Source: Wukongarchaeum sp048886645
GTDB lineage: Archaea; Asgardarchaeota; Wukongarchaeia; Wukongarchaeales; Wukongarchaeaceae
Direction: 5' to 3'
Assembly: GCA_048886645.1 (NCBI GenBank)
Contig: JBHLKN010000084.1
Location: 1-8,578 of the forward strand
Length of the DNA: 8,578 nucleotides
Shown here: positions 5,403 to 8,578 of the stretch, in pieces
Position numbering within the stretch: position 1 is the first letter of the stretch
How the letters are laid out: every line of letters begins with the position of its first letter
The notes under the pieces: model-generated
What the model was told of the DNA's origin: nothing
Seen by the model: the letters and a program-made list of their open reading frames with translations, nothing else
Database searches by the model: none
Position numbers and translations under genes: made by a program

Positions 5403-7067
5403 ATGCAGGCTAAGAAGTTATTGATACTTGATACAACGCTTCGTGAAGGGGAACAAACAACGGGTGTTTCTTTTACGCCTGATGAGCGGGTTGAGATCGC
5501 GAGGCTTATTGATGAATGTGGAGTGGATATGATTGAGGCGGGTCATCCAGTTGTTTCTCCCGATGTTAAAGAAGGCGTCAAAAAGGTGGCTAGTGAAGGA
5601 TTAGAAGCGGAGATAGTTGCGCACAGTATGGCGAGGAAAAGTGACATAGATCTTGCCCTTTCTTGTGATGTTGACTGGGTGGGCATTTTTTTACCTACAA
5701 GTGATATTCATAGGACGGCGCGGAAGTTTACAGAAGAAAGCGTCATAAATATGGCGGTAGAAGCAGTTACTTACGCGAAAGAACATGGGCTTCGGGTGAG
5801 GTTTACGTGTGAAGATGCTTCAAGAACAGATGTGGGGTATTTAGCGCGGGTTGCTAATGCTGCAGCTGATGCAGGGGCTGAGAGGATTAGTGTTCCAGAT
5901 ACTGCGGGTGTTATGATGCCTTTCGAAGTGAGTCCTTTATTTCAGACCCTTTCTAAAAAAGTTAGGGCGGAGTTAGATGGGCATTTTCATAACGATTTAG
6001 GTATGGCTGTTGCTAATTCTTTAGAAGCTATACGAAACGGGGCGACCTGTATTCACGTCACTTGTAACAATTTGGGGGAACGTTGTGGGATCACTGATCT
6101 CTTCACGTTTGCCGTAGTTGCTAGGCTTCATTTAGGCCATGAAAAAATACGGCTTGAAAAGCTTCCAGAAGTTAGTCTTCTCATTGAGAGGCTTAGCGGT
6201 ATCCTTTTATCAGCTCAAACCCCTGTTGTTGGTGAAAATGCGTTCAGTCACAAGGGGGGATTACACACAGCAGCAGTCCTTGTAGACCCTCGAACCTATG
6301 AAGCTTTTCCTCCTGATTTAATTGGTAGACACAGGGATATAATAGTGGATAAATATGCAGGGAAGCAGGCTGTGAAAGCGAAGCTTGAAAAGGCTGGAAT
6401 AAGCCTTTCTGAGGGGCAGTTGGGCGAGATCTTAAAACTGATTAAAGAGAATCCCGCCTTTAGAAATCTTAGAGATCCTGATTTAGTGATTCTTGCAGAG
6501 AGGGTAACAGGGCAAAGTTTTACCGCTATGATACCTACAGAAGTAGAGGCAATTGTCAGGATACAGTGTTTTGCAAGCGTTCAAACAGCGGAAATACTCA
6601 AAAAAATAGTGGATTTAGACGTAATTCAAGCAGCTTATGAGATAAGTGGTGAGTATGATGCTGAAATATTTTGTAAAGCGTCCTCCATGTCTGAACTAAA
6701 CGCAATTCTTAATAGGATAAGGGCTGAAAAGGGTATCCAGCGTACAGATACACGCTTAGTTTTAAAACAGCTTAACGGACAGCTTAAAACCTTTAACGAG
6801 GACGCTATTAATGCGTTGATGCTCATCCAATGTGAAAGCAACGTATACACAACAGGGATAGCAAGAAATGTCTCAAAAATCGTCCAAGTATACCGTGTCT
6901 ACGAAATATCAGGCCAATATGACATAGAAGCACTTCTAAGCGGAAACACGATGAACGAAATAAACGAAATATTAGAACAAATAAGAGCAATAAGAGGCAT
7001 AAGAAACACATGCACACGATTCATATTCAAAACACACAAAAAAAATAAAACAAAGAAAACAGTTTAG
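5403..7067 (+). CDS. lysS: homocitrate synthase with two C-terminal Lrp-type RAM domains
   Basis: Condenses 2-oxoglutarate with acetyl-CoA to homocitrate, the entry step of alpha-aminoadipate lysine synthesis. Numbered from the ATG at 5403 (554 residues). The TIM-barrel HMGL-like domain (about 4-270) has LDTTLREGEQ with metal Asp10 and Arg14/Glu15, and GHFHNDLGMA with metal His194 and His196. The linker region GENAFSHKGGLH (277-288), then TYEAFPP and GRHRDIIVDKYAGK, matches homocitrate synthase better than isopropylmalate synthase. Instead of the LeuA dimer regulatory domain there are two tandem AsnC/Lrp ligand-binding (RAM) domains, about 380-456 and 466-544, carrying YEISGEYD (412-419) and YEISGQYD (500-507) and each ending in a GI-R-T-T-R pattern. 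These probably bind an amino acid for feedback control. A GTG at 5391 would add four residues; ATG is preferred because the conserved domain starts just after it. Citramalate or isopropylmalate synthase remain less likely alternatives. Confidence 0.88.
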   Translation: MQAKKLLILDTTLREGEQTTGVSFTPDERVEIARLIDECGVDMIEAGHPVVSPDVKEGVKKVASEGLEAEIVAHSMARKSDIDLALSCDVDWVGIFLPTSDIHRTARKFTEESVINMAVEAVTYAKEHGLRVRFTCEDASRTDVGYLARVANAAADAGAERISVPDTAGVMMPFEVSPLFQTLSKKVRAELDGHFHNDLGMAVANSLEAIRNGATCIHVTCNNLGERCGITDLFTFAVVARLHLGHEKIRLEKLPEVSLLIERLSGILLSAQTPVVGENAFSHKGGLHTAAVLVDPRTYEAFPPDLIGRHRDIIVDKYAGKQAVKAKLEKAGISLSEGQLGEILKLIKENPAFRNLRDPDLVILAERVTGQSFTAMIPTEVEAIVRIQCFASVQTAEILKKIVDLDVIQAAYEISGEYDAEIFCKASSMSELNAILNRIRAEKGIQRTDTRLVLKQLNGQLKTFNEDAINALMLIQCESNVYTTGIARNVSKIVQVYRVYEISGQYDIEALLSGNTMNEINEILEQIRAIRGIRNTCTRFIFKTHKKNKTKKTV

Positions 7068-7110
7068 TTTTTAGCGTTTTTAACTCTCCCTTTTTATAAC
7101 TCCTATTTTT
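7068..7110 (+). terminator. oligo-T terminator after homocitrate synthase
   Basis: Four T5 runs follow the TAG stop closely, at about 7068-7072, 7077-7081, 7091-7095 and 7106-7110, with no strong hairpin. Repeated T-tracts without a stem are the usual archaeal intrinsic terminator. The complementary strand has no such runs, so termination of the convergent EndoQ transcript in this gap is less obvious. Confidence 0.55.
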
Positions 7111-7127
7111 GAGGTTCAAGTTCAGGT

Positions 7128-8540
7128 TTAGAAAAACTCATCAAGAGTGGTTGATTTTTTCTGCTTTTTTGATTCTTTAGAGGTAGGGGGGATCCTCTTT
7201 TTTCTTTCTTGCTGTTGTTGTTTTTCCTGTTGGTCAAGGGAAGAAGGGGGAATTTCTTCTACTTTTTTCTCAATGCTTATTTTTCCATATTCTCCGTCAA
7301 AACCCGGTTTTAACCTGATTTTATTTTCTCTTAAAGCTGTTATCATTTTGAAAACTTCTCTCGAGATGGTTTTTTCTAAAACGTCTTCTGGTGTGAATAT
7401 TAGGGCGTTGAATTCTGAACCTGTTGCTCCAACTATCTCATAATAGGATTTCCAAAGGATTTTCGAGTAATAAGTATTGATTTCGTAAACCGTGGATAGG
7501 ATTTCGTGAAGGGGGAGAGTTGAAATGAAACCTGGCTTATTTTGAGGAGGAAGGTTTTGGGGACGGTCTGCGAGTTGTTCAACTCTTTGCATGACACCGA
7601 TGGTTAGAGAACGACCGCATACCGGACACTTATTATCGATTTTTAAAGCTTCTCGAGGGGAGAGACTTATACCGCACTTTCTATGGCCTGTATAGTGATA
7701 TTTTCCTAGGTCAGGGTAGACTTCGATGGTTGCTGAAAGCTTATTTTTCCCTTCTGAGCTTCGCTTTTTTAAAGCTTTTATCAGAGTTTCGTAAGAGAGC
7801 TCTTCAAGCTCAAAAATATTGGCTTCTCTCCCAAGGCGCCAAGGATTAGCAGAATGAGCATCACTATTCGAAACAAGGAGAAAATCATCAAGCTGAGAAA
7901 GACGCCAATTCATCGGAGGATCACTTGATAAACCTGTTTCCAAAGCATAAATATGCTTTAATTGGTCTTCATAACACTCCGCTATTGAGTCAAACCCGCT
8001 AAAAGCCCCAAAAAGCGAGAACCAAGGAGTCCAGACGTGAGCAGGCACTATAACTATGCTCGAAGATATAGACAAAAGGACCTCCACAAGCTTTGCAGCG
8101 GAAATAAAAAGGTCCGGCCTACCATCAACATCCATTTTACCGAACTTTGACAAAACTTTTGAAACTTCCTCCCCAGTCTTTAAATCAGGCAGAATTATTA
8201 AATGATGGATCTGTTTCCTCCCCGACTTACCCTTTTTACTTGAATTTTCTAACGCTTCTTTGGAGAAAATACAGTTTACCTCGGTCGTAGGTATAAAAAA
8301 GACGGTTTGTTCACCAACTTCAGAGAGACTTTTTTTGGATACATATAAGCCATAATCTTTTGAAAAATCGAGACTTTTCTCTAATTCTTCCCTCCAAGCC
8401 TTGTGAGTAACATCCCCGGTACCTATCAGGTTTAAACCCTTTAATTTGCCATTTCTATAAAGATCGTTTATCGTTATTTTTCGAGAAGTAGCCCGAGAAT
8501 AAGGGGAATGAATATGAAAATCAGCTATGACACGCATCAT
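7128..8540 (-). CDS. EndoQ-like PHP-domain endonuclease (TIGR00375 family) with C-terminal PIP-like box
   Basis: Matches the archaeal endonuclease Q type, which nicks DNA 5' of deaminated bases (hypoxanthine, uracil) and abasic sites. 470 residues. The PHP metal site is complete: DFHIHS with Asp7, His9 and His11; Asp43 in GTGDVTH; Glu87 in PTTEVN; His112/113; His168 in VPAHVWTPWFS; and Asp227/His229 in SNSDAHS. A zinc module follows: His282 and His286, Cys289, and Cys305/Cys308 in CPVCG. The core ends near 425. Residues 430-462 are a Gln-, Lys- and Pro-rich linker. The last eight residues, STTLDEFF, fit a PCNA-interacting box, except that Ser463 replaces the usual Gln. Thermococcal EndoQ is known to work with PCNA. 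The tail makes it longer than the roughly 420-residue Pyrococcus protein. Two ATGs stand in tandem; the first is used. It is convergent with lysS and has no visible operon partner. Confidence 0.85.
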   Translation of the reverse strand: MMRVIADFHIHSPYSRATSRKITINDLYRNGKLKGLNLIGTGDVTHKAWREELEKSLDFSKDYGLYVSKKSLSEVGEQTVFFIPTTEVNCIFSKEALENSSKKGKSGRKQIHHLIILPDLKTGEEVSKVLSKFGKMDVDGRPDLFISAAKLVEVLLSISSSIVIVPAHVWTPWFSLFGAFSGFDSIAECYEDQLKHIYALETGLSSDPPMNWRLSQLDDFLLVSNSDAHSANPWRLGREANIFELEELSYETLIKALKKRSSEGKNKLSATIEVYPDLGKYHYTGHRKCGISLSPREALKIDNKCPVCGRSLTIGVMQRVEQLADRPQNLPPQNKPGFISTLPLHEILSTVYEINTYYSKILWKSYYEIVGATGSEFNALIFTPEDVLEKTISREVFKMITALRENKIRLKPGFDGEYGKISIEKKVEEIPPSSLDQQEKQQQQERKKRIPPTSKESKKQKKSTTLDEFF

Positions 8541-8556
8541 TAATGCCCTATTCTAC

Positions 8557-8571
8557 TTTAAAATCTATAAA
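8557..8571 (-). promoter_or_regulatory. TATA-like region of the EndoQ-like gene
   Basis: TTTATAGATTTTAAA on the minus strand, 17-31 bases before the ATG at 8540. If TTTATAGA is the TATA box, transcription would start at or next to the ATG, implying a leaderless or very short-leader message. An AGGG (8547-8550 complement) six bases before the ATG would be the only ribosome binding site. The window ends at 8578, so upstream elements are not visible. Confidence 0.4.
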
Positions 8572-8578
8572 CCCCCCC

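Noticed and set aside
5403..7067. Isopropylmalate or citramalate synthase instead of homocitrate synthase
   Set aside because: The region after the barrel (SHKGGLH, TYEAFPP, GRHRDIIVDKYAGK) and the RAM domains in place of a LeuA-type regulatory domain, plus lysJ and lysK nearby, favour homocitrate synthase.
8571..8578. C-run at the window end as a contig-edge artefact or special element
   Set aside because: Seven C's at a cut edge cannot be interpreted, and similar G-runs occur elsewhere (for example 1058-1063).

Overview
The window looks like a chromosomal segment of an AT-rich archaeon. The evidence is the LysW-type lysine pathway (LysK, LysJ, homocitrate synthase), an endonuclease Q-type PHP nuclease ending in a PCNA-binding-like motif, TATA-like boxes with purine-rich ribosome binding sites, oligo-T tails, TTG starts, and a Ras/Rab-like small GTPase beside a longin/roadblock-like protein. 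A TACK lineage (for example Bathyarchaeia) or an Asgard-type archaeon would fit. The sequence alone does not settle which.

Layout. 1-1044 (+): lysK, whose true start probably lies at or before the window edge. 1073-1630 (+): a DUF429 RNase H-like protein. 1627-2844 (-): lysJ, tail-to-tail with the DUF429 gene and sharing stop-codon bases. 2878-3006: divergent promoter region. 3007-3618 (+): an unrecognised helical protein with a basic core and acidic tail. 3670-4221 (-): a longin/roadblock-like protein with a basic N-terminal tail. 4222-4704: a 483-base AT-rich divergent spacer with several dyads. 4705-5232 (+): a small Ras/Rab-like GTPase. 5403-7067 (+): homocitrate synthase with two tandem Lrp-type RAM domains. 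7128-8540 (-): an EndoQ-like PHP endonuclease.

How the genes fit together. LysS (homocitrate synthase) opens the alpha-aminoadipate route. LysJ and LysK act late, as aminotransferase and LysW-releasing peptidase. The three genes are not one operon: they lie on both strands with other genes between them. The RAM domains on homocitrate synthase suggest amino-acid feedback control at the entry step, and a 15-bp dyad upstream of that gene could be an operator. EndoQ is a separate DNA-repair gene.

The most interesting part is the middle, about 2.9-5.3 kb. A small GTPase and a longin/roadblock-like protein are divergently arranged, with a charged helical protein next to them. Roadblock/longin-fold proteins are established partners or regulators of small GTPases, so this could be a compact GTPase switch module. 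That is inference from fold pattern and position, not shown by sequence identity.
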